From contig NC_041782.1 of NCBI RefSeq assembly GCF_900090045.1, positions 1,500,001 through 1,564,000 on the forward strand: a stretch of 64,000 nt of DNA. The letters run 5' to 3'. The translations under genes and the position numbers were made by a program. Within the stretch, counting starts at the first letter, position 1. Every line of letters starts with the position of its first letter. The DNA is from Plasmodium malariae (Eukaryota; Apicomplexa; Aconoidasida; Haemosporida; Plasmodiidae). A model generated the notes under the pieces. It worked only from the letters and a program-made list of their open reading frames with translations, was not told the DNA's origin and made no database searches. This document shows, in pieces, positions 19,573-31,501 of this stretch.

Positions 19573-22500
19573 ATGCTAAATGTGCACAAGCGCGGAAAGA
19601 GAGAAAAAGAGTATTTAAATAAAGAAGGCACAAATTGCTATTATTCCAACCTGTCTTTGTTAAGAATTATTGATGAGTGGTGTAACATTGAAGCAAATTC
19701 GTATCCCGTTAGAAATGCGAATATATTAAAAAAGATAAAGGCAGAAATAAAAAAATTTATATACTCCAATATATTATATAAAACAAAAGTAAATTTTTGT
19801 TTATTCAATACGTTTTACAATTATAAGTATAATTACGATATAAAATATGTGAACAGTCAGTATTTATTTGATCTGTGTTCAAATAGCTGCAAGTATTTTT
19901 ACCAGATATTGAAGAAATATTACCAGCAGAGGGAAAATAATGGCTTTGACATTTATGCAGAAAATATAGAAAATAGTAAATATCGCGAAAGCGGCGAAAA
20001 TGGCGAAATTGTTCAAAATGGCGAAATTGTTCAAAATGGCGAAATTGTTCAAAATGGCCAAATTAGCCAAAATAGCCAAAATAGCCAAAATAGCCAAATT
20101 AGCCAAAATAGCCAAAATAGCCAAATTAGCCAAATTAGCCAAATTAGCCAAAATAGCCAAAATTACCTGAACAGGTCAGGAAAAAAAAAAAACGAAAATG
20201 ACTTTACAAATAGCACAATTTCGCAAAGCAGTTACACGTTCCGTAATACTAACACTGATAAGGAGAAATATGTGGACGACTTCTTTCATATAAATAAGGA
20301 CGGAGGGACTGATTTACAGGATAGAAACCTTGTCTTTACGGAAGTGTACACTTCGATGATTTATTGTTGTCTTGTATTAATAAAAAATAAATATTACTTG
20401 GACTTTATTTGCTTGTATTTATATTTTAAATGTTATTTCTCTTTAGATATACTAATATTAAAAAAAAATATTCATTTAAAATTTACATCTCACGAACATT
20501 TTCTTAGTTTGTTATTTTCATTATCAAACGTTACAGCATACCTATCGGATGAAAAGGAAGAATTAAAACAAAAAGACGACTCGAATTATAATGAAATAAA
20601 AAATATGTACAGTCTGAACGATTTTAATGAAAATATAAATATTGGAAATATTACAAAATTATCTTTTAACGTCCTTTTAAATTTAAGAGTAAAAATAAAT
20701 TTTAATGAAATTAATTACAATATAAATGTAAATAGGTATAAAGATGTGTGTAATTATATATTGCTATTTCAGAATGATTTTACACATTGGTATATGATAA
20801 AATTAAATGAGCTACATAGTTTAACACAGAAATATAAGCAGTATATTTTGAAAAAAGAGAATAAAGAAGGGTATAACCTTTTTTCGAATGGTCTTGATTT
20901 TACCCTCGATAATATTTCTTTACTTTCGTTAAGGGCTGATGGACCAAACACTCGTGTTGGAGATGGGAATAATATAAGTAATTACTGCTCCATTGGGGGG
21001 CACAACAACATGAATATGAACAGTAATATGAATGGTAATATGAATACTAATATGAATACTAATATGAATGGTAATATGAATACTAATATGAATGGTAATA
21101 TGAATACTAATATGAATGGTAATATGAATACTAATATGAATGGTAATATGAATACTAATATGAATACTAATATGAACGGTAACATGAACAGTAACATGAA
21201 TACTAATTACAGATATGACAACATGAACATGTTCAGAAATTTTTCAGATAAAAAGTTAGTGGACGGGTTTAAACTTGGTACTCTTTGCAGTAGTCCGTTT
21301 AATATAAAAGAAACTTTCTATCATAATTTTACCTTTTTCAATAACACACATGTTAATAATGAATGTGTTACTAATCAGTGCATTTACAATAGTGTGCACA
21401 TGAATAATAATAAAATGATTATACTGTCAACAAATGATAACTGGTTTGTTGAAAAAGATTATAAGGACGAGACAGCATATAACATTGAATTGGCTAAAGG
21501 GGGTATCAACAAAGGTGGATGTACGATAAGTAGCAATTTTAACACGTACAATACTGGTGATGATGAGTTACTGTTTAGATCTCTTCATCCTAGGGGAATA
21601 CTGTTCATTGGAGCTGATCGTATTTACAAAGATGAGTACTGTGAGTTAAGCTATATAGATGACTATTGTAACATTTTCAACTACTGTAAAAATGAAAAAG
21701 AAATGGAAAAAAGGAAGAATGGTTTAAGAAGTATTTTTCATTATGCAAATGGTAGTATTCGTTGTAGTGAGAACAAATTCATCCATAATAATGATGATGA
21801 TAATAATAGTAATTATGATAATAATAGTAATAATGATGATAATAATAGTAATTATGATAATAATAGTAATTATGATAATAATAGTAATTATGATAATAAT
21901 AGTAATTATGATAATAATAGTAATTATGATAATAATAGTAATGATAATGATAAATTCCTTTGGACAAAGTCTTACATGAATGATACTTCGGTTCTAAAAA
22001 CATTAGAAAGAAAAATAGTTAATAGCAGAAAAGAAAAATATAAAAATTCTTTTTTAAGCATTCTCAATAGTATATATATTACTATGCACAAAAATATAAT
22101 ATACAGCATAAACAATAGAATACAGGAATATCGTTTTTTAATTTTGAAAAGATTTTTTTATTTCTTCAGTAAAAACGACTTTAAAAATGTAGATGACCTG
22201 TTCATATGCAAAAATAAAATTTTGACTTGTTTACTAGGATGCGAAAATGATATGTTTCCGTGTCTTCATAACGATAAACAGAGTAGTTGTAGGGGTAGTA
22301 GTAGATGTACTGGTAGCGGTAGTGGTAGGAACAATGATAGCAGCAGAAGGATAAAGCGAAAGAAGGGGAAGAACAATAAAAACTACTACTTCTACCACTG
22401 CAACAATTGGGGAAAAAAGGAACAAGGATCAACAACCCAGCTGACGGACATTTTTAAGGAAAAGACCAACAAGTTAACAAATGGCTGCATATTCATCAGC

Positions 22501-25500
22501 AAAAATGTAGTATGTGTTGATCCTAACGTAGCCTTTTGGCAAAAAAGAAAAAACAAAAAAATTTTTCACCTTCACTTTAAACCATTTCAGAATTATTTTT
22601 CCTCTTTATTTTATCAAAAATATCTTCATGTATTTCTTTACTTTTCGAAAATAGGAACATTAGTAAGGTATATTAAAATGTTTACATGCGTTTTTACAAA
22701 AATTATGTACAGGAAGGTAGAAGCCCCCGGCGCATTATCTAGTGGTGCGCATATAAGAAGTATACGATGCAGTGATCAAACTTCAAAGGATACAGACGGC
22801 AAAAAGCATAAACAAGTCAACCAACATTATGCGTACTCCGATGAAGATGTAGTACCTGTCGGGGAAGTGTTCATTTCGTATGTACATTCAGTTAGAAAAT
22901 ATATGTTGTTATATGAAGACAAAATAAGAAAAATTTTTTTAGATGAACATATAGGAAGCCCATTAGAAATATACAATAAAATAAAAAAATATACAGAATG
23001 TATAGAATTTTTAAGTTTTCTATGCTCTAGTTATACATATGATGACGAAATATTTTACAAAAAATATTATGCTTTTTATAAAAATTCAAATAATTTTAAG
23101 AAAAACAATCCTGTTATTACGAAAGGAAAACAAATACATGAGTACAACTATTTTTCAAATATTATTTACGGTCTTTCTCATGAACACTATGAAGGAAGAC
23201 ATATGCAAAAGGGTAAGAAACGTAGGTCCTTTGCAGAATTGGAAACGAACGAGGTTGTACATAATAAAATAATATCTAAGAGGCCATCAGTCGAAAATGA
23301 TATTAATAAGAATAATAGCAATAACAAAAGCAGTAATAGCAATAGCAATAGCAAAAGCAAAAGCAGTAATAGCAATAACAATATAGCATTATTAAAAAAT
23401 GGCTTAGACCTTAGAAATTATAATTTATTTATTTTTCCAAGGGGAAGCGAACTACTAAGTTACATTTACAAATATTATTATTTATTTCTGAACACTAATA
23501 AGAAAAATCTCATGAAATTGTGCAGATTTATTTTTCTAAGAATTATTAAACCGTTTTTGCATTTTCTTTACTCTTATGTTTATATGGGCATTAATAAAGA
23601 CTACCATTTTGAATATATTATAAATAAACATGTAGTGAATAAGTTTTTCTTTATTTATCAGAACCGAACCAAGTACTATGACAGAAAGTATTTGTTGTCC
23701 AGTTCGTGCATTTCCCTCCCGATTTTCTTAAAATATTCCATCGAAGTTATTTACAGTTCAGGTAAATCTATTTATGCCTGCACAAGTCAGGCGCAGAGAT
23801 GTGCAGATAGGTGTAAAGAAGTGCAAACAGGCGTGTGTGAATATGGTTGGGCCACTGAGCTGCCGATCTGCTGAGTTACTGAGCAATTGAGCAATTGAGC
23901 GATCGTGTGACTTCTTAACAGTTTAACCGATAAAAGGATTAACCGCTAAACTACGAAACTGTTGAACTGCTTGACAATGCACAGTCCCCAGTTTTGTAAC
24001 TTCACCTGACGTGGTCATATTTTTTTTTTTTTTTTTTTTTTTTTTTGTGGCAGGCATGCTAACCAAAATTTTACGAGCAGCTAGTGAAGAAGATTTCTAC
24101 TTGGCTATACCAAAAATTGGAAATTTAAAAAATGCACAAAGGGGAAAAACGTTCGGAAAAAAGAGGAGACAAGTTAAGGAAGACATAAATGAAACTAGGA
24201 ATAATAACGAAGTAGATATTCCCAAATTATTATGCTCTGCTTCAGTAAATAAAATTATAAATTTTTTAAATTTATACAATAATCCGAACTATAAAAAGAT
24301 AAAAGGGAAAAATGAAAAATTAGGAAATGTCTTTATCAAATATTGGAATAAGGAAAAATACTCCAAAATTATTTATGAAGAAACGAAAAGAAAAATTAAT
24401 AAAAAATTGCAGTATTATTTTTTCAAATTATATAATATACTAATAAATAATCAAACAGTTAATGAGGGGCAGAATAACATCCAATTTACTCAGTACAATG
24501 ATGAAAATAAGGAAGAAGGGGGAAAATATTTATCCCTATATATGAAGGGGAAAAAAAGGAAAAAGAGGACAAAAAATGTGTGTAGAGTGATCAACCTAAA
24601 TAATACAAGAATAATTAATAAAAAGAATATATTAAAAAGAGAAAAGTGTAATCTTAAAAATTGTAACAATGAGCATTCTTTTAATTATGATTATTTTTTG
24701 GGGAAAGAACATGACTTAGCAGTTGAAGTGAGAAAACGTAGAAGGAAGGATAGTGCACCTAATTCTAAAAGAATTGTTAATAGACTTCATTCCAACGGGA
24801 TGAATTTGAAGAGAAAGAAGTTAAGGAGGGAATACAACCCTAGTAATTGTTCGAACGGGAGCGACGTGACGTATTCACTTCACTCAGATGGGACAGGAGC
24901 AACGTCTTCTTATCACTTGAATGGAGCGGAATCAGCTTCTTCTTTGCTCGAGGATCTCCCCAGTTCTGGTTATTACGATGGATGTGCAGGTGCACACCTG
25001 GCCATTCCTTACACATGCAATTGGACACTACGCGAAAAAGAAGAAAAGGAGGAAAAAAGGCATCGACTGTTCAACCTTTCCGATGGCAGAAGTGTCGGAG
25101 CTACAACTACTGAGAATACATGTAGGAAATATGATTTACTAAAATTTCAGATAAATTATAAGGACGATAAGAAATTAGAAAACGTAGTGATGTTCAGTGA
25201 TATGGATGATGGATCTATTAGAAGTAGAATAAAAGGGATGCACAAAAAAAAAAAGGAAAAAAAAGAAAAGATAAAGAAAGATAAAAAGTGCAATAGGAAT
25301 GGAAAAGGATATTATAATAGTATTTTTTATGAAAAGGACAAAAATGAATACACCACTGCGGCAAGTAGAGAAAATGAAATATGGATGATAAGAAAACAAA
25401 AATTCGAAATAAAAAGCATTAACTACTTTATATATAGAAACATATTCATTCCAATTAATGAACACTATGAAAACATAAATAAAATCCTGGTTTGTTCATT

Positions 25501-26695
25501 TTTAATAAATAAAAATCTTTTAATATATTTATGTTTACTTAAGTGCTATTTATTTGATGAATGTGAAGAGAATTATAAATATGTTTGTTCCTTATTCTAT
25601 TCTGATAAAAAAAATGAAATAACAAATTCTATCAATAAAATATACCATACTAATTTTAGGGATAAAAAAGAAATAATTAATTATTATCTAGATGAAAAAT
25701 TCTATACAGTAAAAGACATATCAACAAAATTTTTTTATATCAATATAAACATAGTTGTTCCAAATGCTTTGAAAATTTTTTTCGATGATGATGTTATAAA
25801 TAGTTATAACAGCATTTACAAATTAATCTCTTTATTCAAGTTTACTTTAAAAAGTCTAAACGAAATTTTTCTAATATTTACCATGTTCTCGAAACCGCTC
25901 ATATATCAACAGTTCGATAGAGACGATAAAAAAACTACTAATTTCCATAAAAATGATTTTAAATATATGGACATAATTAACAACATAACACGAGAAAACA
26001 GATTGAACGAGCAGGAGATGCTTAAAGAGGAGTGCTGTGTAATAACTTCTAAAGCAAATAATATTTTTTTTACAAAAGAAAAATTTTTAAATGTCGGATT
26101 TCATCATAAATTTATATATTATAAAAATGTGGAAAAGTTTTTAGAAAACATAAAAATCTTTAATGACGTCCTTAACGATTTTAATAAAATAAGAAGTGAA
26201 ATGTACCTTATAATTAGCTATCTTTATGACTATTTAATTAATATGAACATGTGCAGGAATTATTTTTTTTTTTTTCAAAATATATTAAAAATTAATAAAT
26301 TTCACCATCTAATAAATTTTCATAAATCTTTTCTTGAGCATATGTTTAAATTTTCTTTTTTGTCTTTCAACTTTCTTTCATTTGGTAAGACTATATTTAA
26401 TATAATAAACACAATTCAGTTGTTTAAAAATATTATGACCACGTTAACACCATTTGTTTCGGACAAGGGGCAGGATATCACGTCGTTCACTTCGATATTT
26501 GACCAACACTATGAAGTACTGGAAAGAAACATCATCATTTTAACATCAGTGGATGCGCAAAACTTTATCCGGAAGTTTTACCTGTACAGGAATAGCTTAA
26601 TTTTGCATATCCGGAGGTTTAAAAACAGCAGCTTGAGCTATATCTACAACAAGTTCTTTTTCAACGACTATTACACGTCGCTGTTTCAGGAGTAG
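19573..26695 (+). CDS. Gamma-tubulin complex component (GCP / Spc97-Spc98 family)
   Basis: GCP proteins hold gamma-tubulin at microtubule-organising centres to nucleate microtubules. The gene joins 19573-23761 to 24054-26695. The 292-bp intron ends in a T25 tract plus GTGGCAG, and the join keeps frame and restores a continuous GCP core, giving 2276 residues. The region around the junction (IIKPFLHFLYSYVYMGINKD, then SLPIFLKYSIEVIYSSG and MLTKILR) follows the GCP pattern of a short helical segment ending in a LLTGK..NFLR-like motif. The C-terminal ~420 residues (KFHHLINFHKSFLEHMFK near 26300) match the GRIP2 part that binds gamma-tubulin. Four low-complexity inserts lie in exon 1: Asn-Ser-Gln (residues ~143-198), Met-Asn-Thr/Gly-Asn (~479-545), Asn-Asn-Ser-Asn-Tyr-Asp (~738-793) and Asn-Ser-Lys (~1243-1271). 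It is more than twice the size of a typical GCP. Which GCP number it represents is not clear. Confidence 0.8.
20000..20166 (+). repeat. In-frame coding repeat (Asn-Gly-Glu-Ile / Asn-Ser-Gln)
   Basis: A hexanucleotide-to-nonanucleotide array inside the GCP gene: three copies encoding NGEIVQ, then many of NSQ and ISQ. The codons are identical between copies (AATAGCCAA, ATTAGCCAA), which points to recent expansion. Confidence 0.93.
21008..21208 (+). repeat. In-frame coding repeat (Met-Asn-Thr/Gly-Asn)
   Basis: A 12-base array of AATATGAATACT / AATATGAATGGT within the GCP gene. Every second unit alternates Thr and Gly, forming a 24-base higher-order repeat. Confidence 0.94.
21786..21950 (+). repeat. 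In-frame coding repeat (Asn-Asn-Ser-Asn-Tyr-Asp)
   Basis: An 18-base array AATAATAGTAATTATGAT, about eight copies, in the GCP gene. The shadow frames give poly Ile-Val-Met (plus) and Tyr-His (minus). Confidence 0.94.
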
Positions 26696-27541
26696 ATACA
26701 GGGAGATGAGAAGGCTGCGATGACTGGCCATACTTTTCCCCTCTTGCGTGGTTGTCATTCTGGAACGTACGTGTTTTCCTTCCTTATGTATATAGCATTT
26801 GTGAACACTTACTTTTCTACCTTCTGCTTATCTACTTTGAAACCCACAGACGAATCTAACCTTTTCATTGCACATAGATTACGGCAGTCCTTTGAGCACA
26901 TTAACAAACGGACGAGTGCGATTTATTTCATCGTTCCTACCTTTTTTGTTTATCCATTTGTGAGAATCCGCTAATGAGAAACATTTGCAATATTTTTCAT
27001 TTTTATAATTTATTTATTCTTTTTTTTTCTTTTTTATCGTTTTATTTTATTTTATTTTATTATTTTATTATTTTATTTTATTTTTTTTTTTTTTTTTTTT
27101 TTTGCCTATATTTACTCCTTCCATTAAAGTTAGCTGAAGCTTCTTCGAAGGAGAGAAAAACAAACAAAAACATACTTTTCTAATTGAACTCATTTAGTCA
27201 TTTGACAATATGTAATATCATTATCTGCCTGCACATGTGCATATGAAAATGAGAATGCATTGTAAGCAAAAATGTTTGGTCTCTTTTTTTTTCTCTGCAA
27301 GCACTTGGAATACTTTTCATTTGTATGCCATGGTCAGTATAATACTGAGAGGAAGAAGACTTTACCAATTTTTGCAAAAAAGGAAAAAGAAAAAAATAGA
27401 AATGGGATTGGGCAAGCAAAAACAGGTATTTGTAACAATGAAAACGCTAGTGCGTGTAGCAACGCAAAAACAAGTACGATATCACGTGGGGGTAGGGGGG
27501 CACTCCGCCCCACCACCCTGTGATGGACCCAGTGGAAAAGT
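26696..27541. other. Tail-to-tail spacer between GCP and bL27m
   Basis: It contains a GC-richer patch (26700-26975) with one 84-codon plus-strand open frame (26720-26974; see findings), then a T-rich tract (27000-27110), and a strikingly G/C-rich patch at about 27480-27535 (GGGGGTAGGGGGG). No recognised product; some of it must be 3' UTR. Confidence 0.5.
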
Positions 27542-28492
27542 TTACTTCTTCTTATGGTACAAGAGAGGGACCCGTTGGAGTGTTGGATTATCATATATAT
27601 CATATCTAGTCAAAAATTGTGGTTTTAAAGGGGGTTCAATATATTGTGTATGAGTAAATTTTGGAAAAGTAATAATATTTTTCATTCTTAGATAAATTAA
27701 ACTTCTATTTTCTTCAAACGACTTGACATGTTCTGTTCTATATCTATATAAATCTTCTTCTTTCAATTCATCTAATTCTTCTGGTAATATATTAACAATT
27801 AATAAATTTTGTAAAACATGAAATGTATATTTAACTCTTCCATTGGTTAATGCTACTAAACTAGTATTTTTAGTAACCTTAACATTTTCACCTGGATAAT
27901 ATTTAAAATTTCTTTTTCTTATTTTTTTTTCATAATTAAATGCAATAATTTTTCTTTGTTTAACTAACATCTGCCCTGTTTTTACATACTCAGCACTTAA
28001 CCTTTTAATCCCTATTTTAGCTTTCTGTCCTTGTCCATTTGGTGAACTCCTACTCTTTCTTCTATATGAACTAGTTTTTACCATTTTGTTTCTTTTGAAT
28101 ATTTTAAAAGGATTTGTAAAAACAGCTATAGTATTATTTAAAATTTGCATACCGTTCAACCTGCTAGTCCCAACTCCACAACTGTACCCACACTCATTGA
28201 CTTCACTACTCCTATGAATTTGTACATTCGCACTTAAGTCAAACGTAGTTGCAGTATTACGTTTGCCTTCCTGTTTGCTTCCACCTATGAACACATTATT
28301 TCTAACAGTTATGAGGATATTCATATTAACGAGGGGGTCCGTATAACACCTTTTCTCCTTACCTATAAGCGTCTTTTCTGCGTGCGCAAATGTTAAACGG
28401 GTAAAATGGTTTAAGTGGTTGTAGACTAAACGGCAGTAATCTTTCCAGTTTACTTGAGTGAAATGTTTACGAAGCCGAAAAAAGGGAATCAT
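27542..28492 (-). CDS. Mitochondrial large-subunit ribosomal protein bL27m
   Basis: bL27 sits near the peptidyl-transferase centre of the large ribosomal subunit. The 316-residue frame has a bL27 core at about residues 160-235. The sequence KIGIKRLSAEYVKTGQM corresponds to the family's GVKRFGGE.V..G.I segment. After a short basic insert, YYPGENVKVTKNTSLVALTNG followed by RVKYTF matches the bacterial FHPGxNVGxGKDHTLFA..DGxVxF stretch. The N-terminal 160 residues are basic and poorly conserved, fitting a mitochondrial targeting and extension region; an ~80-residue C-terminal extension follows. The start ATG at 28492 is the first good Met, but the frame is open upstream to an acceptor-like CACCTCAG (about 28530), so an extra 5' exon is possible. 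Mitochondrial rather than apicoplast location is inferred from the lack of a signal peptide. Confidence 0.82.
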   Translation of the reverse strand: MIPFFRLRKHFTQVNWKDYCRLVYNHLNHFTRLTFAHAEKTLIGKEKRCYTDPLVNMNILITVRNNVFIGGSKQEGKRNTATTFDLSANVQIHRSSEVNECGYSCGVGTSRLNGMQILNNTIAVFTNPFKIFKRNKMVKTSSYRRKSRSSPNGQGQKAKIGIKRLSAEYVKTGQMLVKQRKIIAFNYEKKIRKRNFKYYPGENVKVTKNTSLVALTNGRVKYTFHVLQNLLIVNILPEELDELKEEDLYRYRTEHVKSFEENRSLIYLRMKNIITFPKFTHTQYIEPPLKPQFLTRYDIYDNPTLQRVPLLYHKKK

Positions 28493-29052
28493 TATTACCC
28501 TATCGCGTTTGTGTTGTACTGCCTGAGGTGCTAAAAATATGATGGCATTTTCAAGTTCTTTAACCCGTTACCTTATATTATTTGTACATGCACATGTACA
28601 TGCGTGGGTATTTATGCAATTTCGAAATTTTGCGGTATACGTTGAGCGAGGTGCTTCCCCAAATTTTAAAGTGTGTGCCACTACCAAAAACCTATATGCC
28701 TTTTTGTTTTATCAAACGAACTGAACCAACGAGAAAACTATCCTATATATTTTCAATATTTCTAGGTTCTCCTTTCTTTTTATAGCATCACAAGGAAAAT
28801 AAAAAGGGTCCTGTGTGCTCGTGAGGTTTTAAAGCACCAACGTGCAAGTATATACATATATGTATATATATGCATAAGTACATATATGCATATGTATATA
28901 TATAAGTATATATATATACGTATTATGTATAATAAATAATTAACGTAAAAATGCGCTCCGTAGTTATGCCACTACTGTATATACCTTACGTTCATCACTA
29001 TCCCCAACGCTATTAGTGTAGCAAAAAAGTTTACACATATGTTGATGGTTCG

Positions 29053-29087
<35 letters not shown>

Positions 29088-30418
29088 AAGATAATATAAA
29101 TCGAGTTTTCCTTTTTTCCTTTATTTCTTTTTTTCTATTTTTTTTTTTTTTTTTTTTTGTTTTTCCTTAAAATTTTTTTTTGTGTATGAGTGATTAAATG
29201 TAACTAGAGAAAAAAGAATTTTAAAAAATGATGGAAATTGCTGCTAGTCCTTCTAAGTCCTTTAAGCTTATTGATTCCGTTTTTGCGTATTTTTAGTGGA
29301 ACTGCTTCTTCCATGGGGAAGTACAGTAGGTCACACACGCGCGCAATAAAATTGTACAATATATGTACACAGTATACATACATGTATACTTAAATATATG
29401 TGTACTTAAATATAGTGTACTTAAATATATGTGTACTTAAATATAGTGTACTTAAATATAGTGTACTTAAATATATGTGTACTTACATATATACTTACAT
29501 ACATATTTACATATGTACTTACATATTTACATATATACTTACATATTTACATATGTACTTACATATTTACATATATATTTACATACATGCATACATATAT
29601 ATACATACATGCAGAGCATATATGCTGATACAAACGAACCTTCATAAGCAGAGTTATACTTGTGTATATGCGGTAAAATGAGCAACCGCTTAGCCATCTT
29701 TAATCTAACCTGTTCACTTACAGTTAAAGAACCATTTAGAGGCTCTTTTTTTTTTTTTTTTTTTTAAACCATTCTTTGAAGTACTGTATAGAAAGCTTCA
29801 CAAAATTATATAAATTAACTTTTGAAAAAATATATTGTTTTTATCGCCATTCGTTCAAGCAAAATTTAGAACGATCGGTAATTGAAACTATTTTGTAATT
29901 AGCAGTTTTGGAACTTGCACTTATTTTATTTATGAAACGATCTTTTTCCTTTCATTCGTTTAGTTTATTGTTAATTTATTCAATTATTGTTAATTTATTC
30001 AATTATTGTTAATTTATTCAATTATTGTTAATTTATTCATTTATTGTTTATTCATTTATTGTTAATATGTGTTCATATTTCGTTCCTGTTTAAGTTTTTG
30101 TTCTTTTTTGTTCTTTTTTGTTCATTTTTGTTCTTTTTTTTTGCCATCTCCTCTACCACCCTATTTTGTTGTAAAAACATGTACTAGCTTTTTTTTTGTT
30201 GTTTCGCAAAAATTAAAGAAAATTTTTTCCACTTGTATGGACTTAATCCATTTCGTTTATGCCTTTGTTTTTTTTTATTCCATTTTTATACCCATTTTAT
30301 TCCCTTTTTGTTCGATTTTTACTCCATTTTAATTCCATTTTTTTATTCTTTTATTCTTTTCCTTTTCTCGTCCCCTTTCCCCCTTCCTTTTTTTTTTTTT
30401 TTTTTTTTTATCAAAAAA
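28493..30418. other. Divergent promoter region between bL27m and the single-TM gene
   Basis: It holds an island with three open frames (28539-28785), a second small island (29229-29320), TA microsatellites (28850-28920, 29055-29085), an ACTTAAATATAGTGT-type array (29380-29600), poly-T (29126-29160, 29740-29765), a 19-bp CAATTATTGTTAATTTATT array (29950-30060) and T-rich sequence up to the start at 30419. No exon is certain. Confidence 0.55.
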
Positions 30419-31501
30419 ATGCAGAGCTATTTTATGAAGGGCAAGTTTAACCTACTTAGCAGAGGATTGTTCAACAACGTGTACAATCGAAGTTGTAGCA
30501 GTGGTCGAGAAGAACAGATAAGTAGTAGTAAGGATGATGATGATGATGATAATGATAGTGATGATGAAATAAAGAATAAAAACAATCCTTATGAGAAAGA
30601 AAAGTTAGAGTCTATAAATACCAATTATGAAGATTTAGAAAGAATGAAAAAAGAGTTTAACGAGCAGCTTATATACTCCTATTACAGTAACTATGGTAAC
30701 TTTAAGGGTGTAGATGGAATGAAGGATAAAAATATTATGGATATAAACAAAAATGGGAACAGAAATGTAAACAAAAGTGGGAACAGAAATGAGAACAGAA
30801 ATATGAACAGAAATGAGAACAGAAATGAGAACAGAAATATGAACAGAAATGAGAACAGAAATATGAACAGAAATGAGAACAGAAATATGAACAGAAATAT
30901 GAACAGAAATGAGAACACAAGTGCGAACATGAGCATGCACATAAACAGCAACTACGATTATAACAGTTACACAAATAAAAAGGACTTATTAACCTACAAC
31001 AATGACAAACAAAATGAGGAACGAACGCTGTATATAAAAAATAATGAGCAGGTAGTAAAAGAAGAAAATGTCTTATATAATGAACTAAAGAAACTGAAGA
31101 ATGAAATACTAGCTTTAAAAATTATGAACGTGAGTTTACAGAAACATGTTTTAGATGCTCATGTAATGAGTGCACCGAAGGTTGTACCACAGCATATTAT
31201 TATTAATAATAAGACAGAAGTAGCTTCAAATGCTGTTAATCAAATGGAAAATAATAACAATGATAAGAAGAAGAAAAATTATGGATTCCTTTATCTTTTA
31301 TTTAAAAAACTTCTAAGTAGCAGATTTAATCAAATGCTATTTGTATCATCAATTTTCATCTCATGTTATCTATTCAACAAACAATGGCAACGAGCGCTCA
31401 AAGTTGCACAGCTCCAAAAAAAAATTAATTCGAACATAATTCTGCGGAGTGTTAGGTTCTTAGAGGAAGCTGCTGGAATAAGAAAGGTCAGTTATATTTA
31501 G
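30419..31501 (+). CDS. Asn-rich single-TM protein, unknown function
   Basis: The start is the ATG after the long T-rich leader (upstream in-frame sequence is only Phe/Pro/Leu). The 360-residue frame has an acidic Asp/Ser patch at residues ~38-55, a heptad-like Glu/Lys segment near 70-85, a 5-6-residue Asn-Arg-Asn-Glu/Met repeat (~111-168), a short coiled coil (~215-245) and one transmembrane segment (FNQMLFVSSIFISCYLF, ~303-319) followed by a basic tail. There is no signal peptide, so it is probably tail-anchored. The last codons contain AAG|GTCAGT at 31486/31487, which can splice in phase to 31900-31947 after a pyrimidine-rich CCCATAG. That gives a 371-residue protein with a basic end (RAVRRIFYKM...) instead of stopping at 31501. 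The P. falciparum block contains, as I recall, a gene named microneme-associated antigen; this or the next gene may be it, unverified. Confidence 0.7.
   Translation: MQSYFMKGKFNLLSRGLFNNVYNRSCSSGREEQISSSKDDDDDDNDSDDEIKNKNNPYEKEKLESINTNYEDLERMKKEFNEQLIYSYYSNYGNFKGVDGMKDKNIMDINKNGNRNVNKSGNRNENRNMNRNENRNENRNMNRNENRNMNRNENRNMNRNMNRNENTSANMSMHINSNYDYNSYTNKKDLLTYNNDKQNEERTLYIKNNEQVVKEENVLYNELKKLKNEILALKIMNVSLQKHVLDAHVMSAPKVVPQHIIINNKTEVASNAVNQMENNNNDKKKKNYGFLYLLFKKLLSSRFNQMLFVSSIFISCYLFNKQWQRALKVAQLQKKINSNIILRSVRFLEEAAGIRKVSYI
30744..30926 (+). repeat. In-frame coding repeat (Asn-Arg-Asn-Glu / Asn-Arg-Asn-Met)
   Basis: A 12-base array AACAGAAATGAG / AACAGAAATATG in the single-TM protein. It also keeps all three minus-strand frames open, so those frames are artefacts. 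Confidence 0.94.

Noticed and set aside
21743..22003. Frames overlapping the GCP gene (Ile-Val-Met and Tyr-His repeats)
   Set aside because: Shadows of the 18-base coding repeat of the GCP protein.
24011..26695. Second half of the GCP treated as an independent gene starting near 24011
   Set aside because: The start would be a non-ATG codon in front of a poly-Phe tract; splicing to the first half is in phase and restores a GCP motif.
27237..27653. 138-codon plus-strand frame antisense to the 3' end of bL27m
   Set aside because: It overlaps a conserved gene on the other strand and contains no recognisable motif; its openness follows from the local G/A-rich composition.
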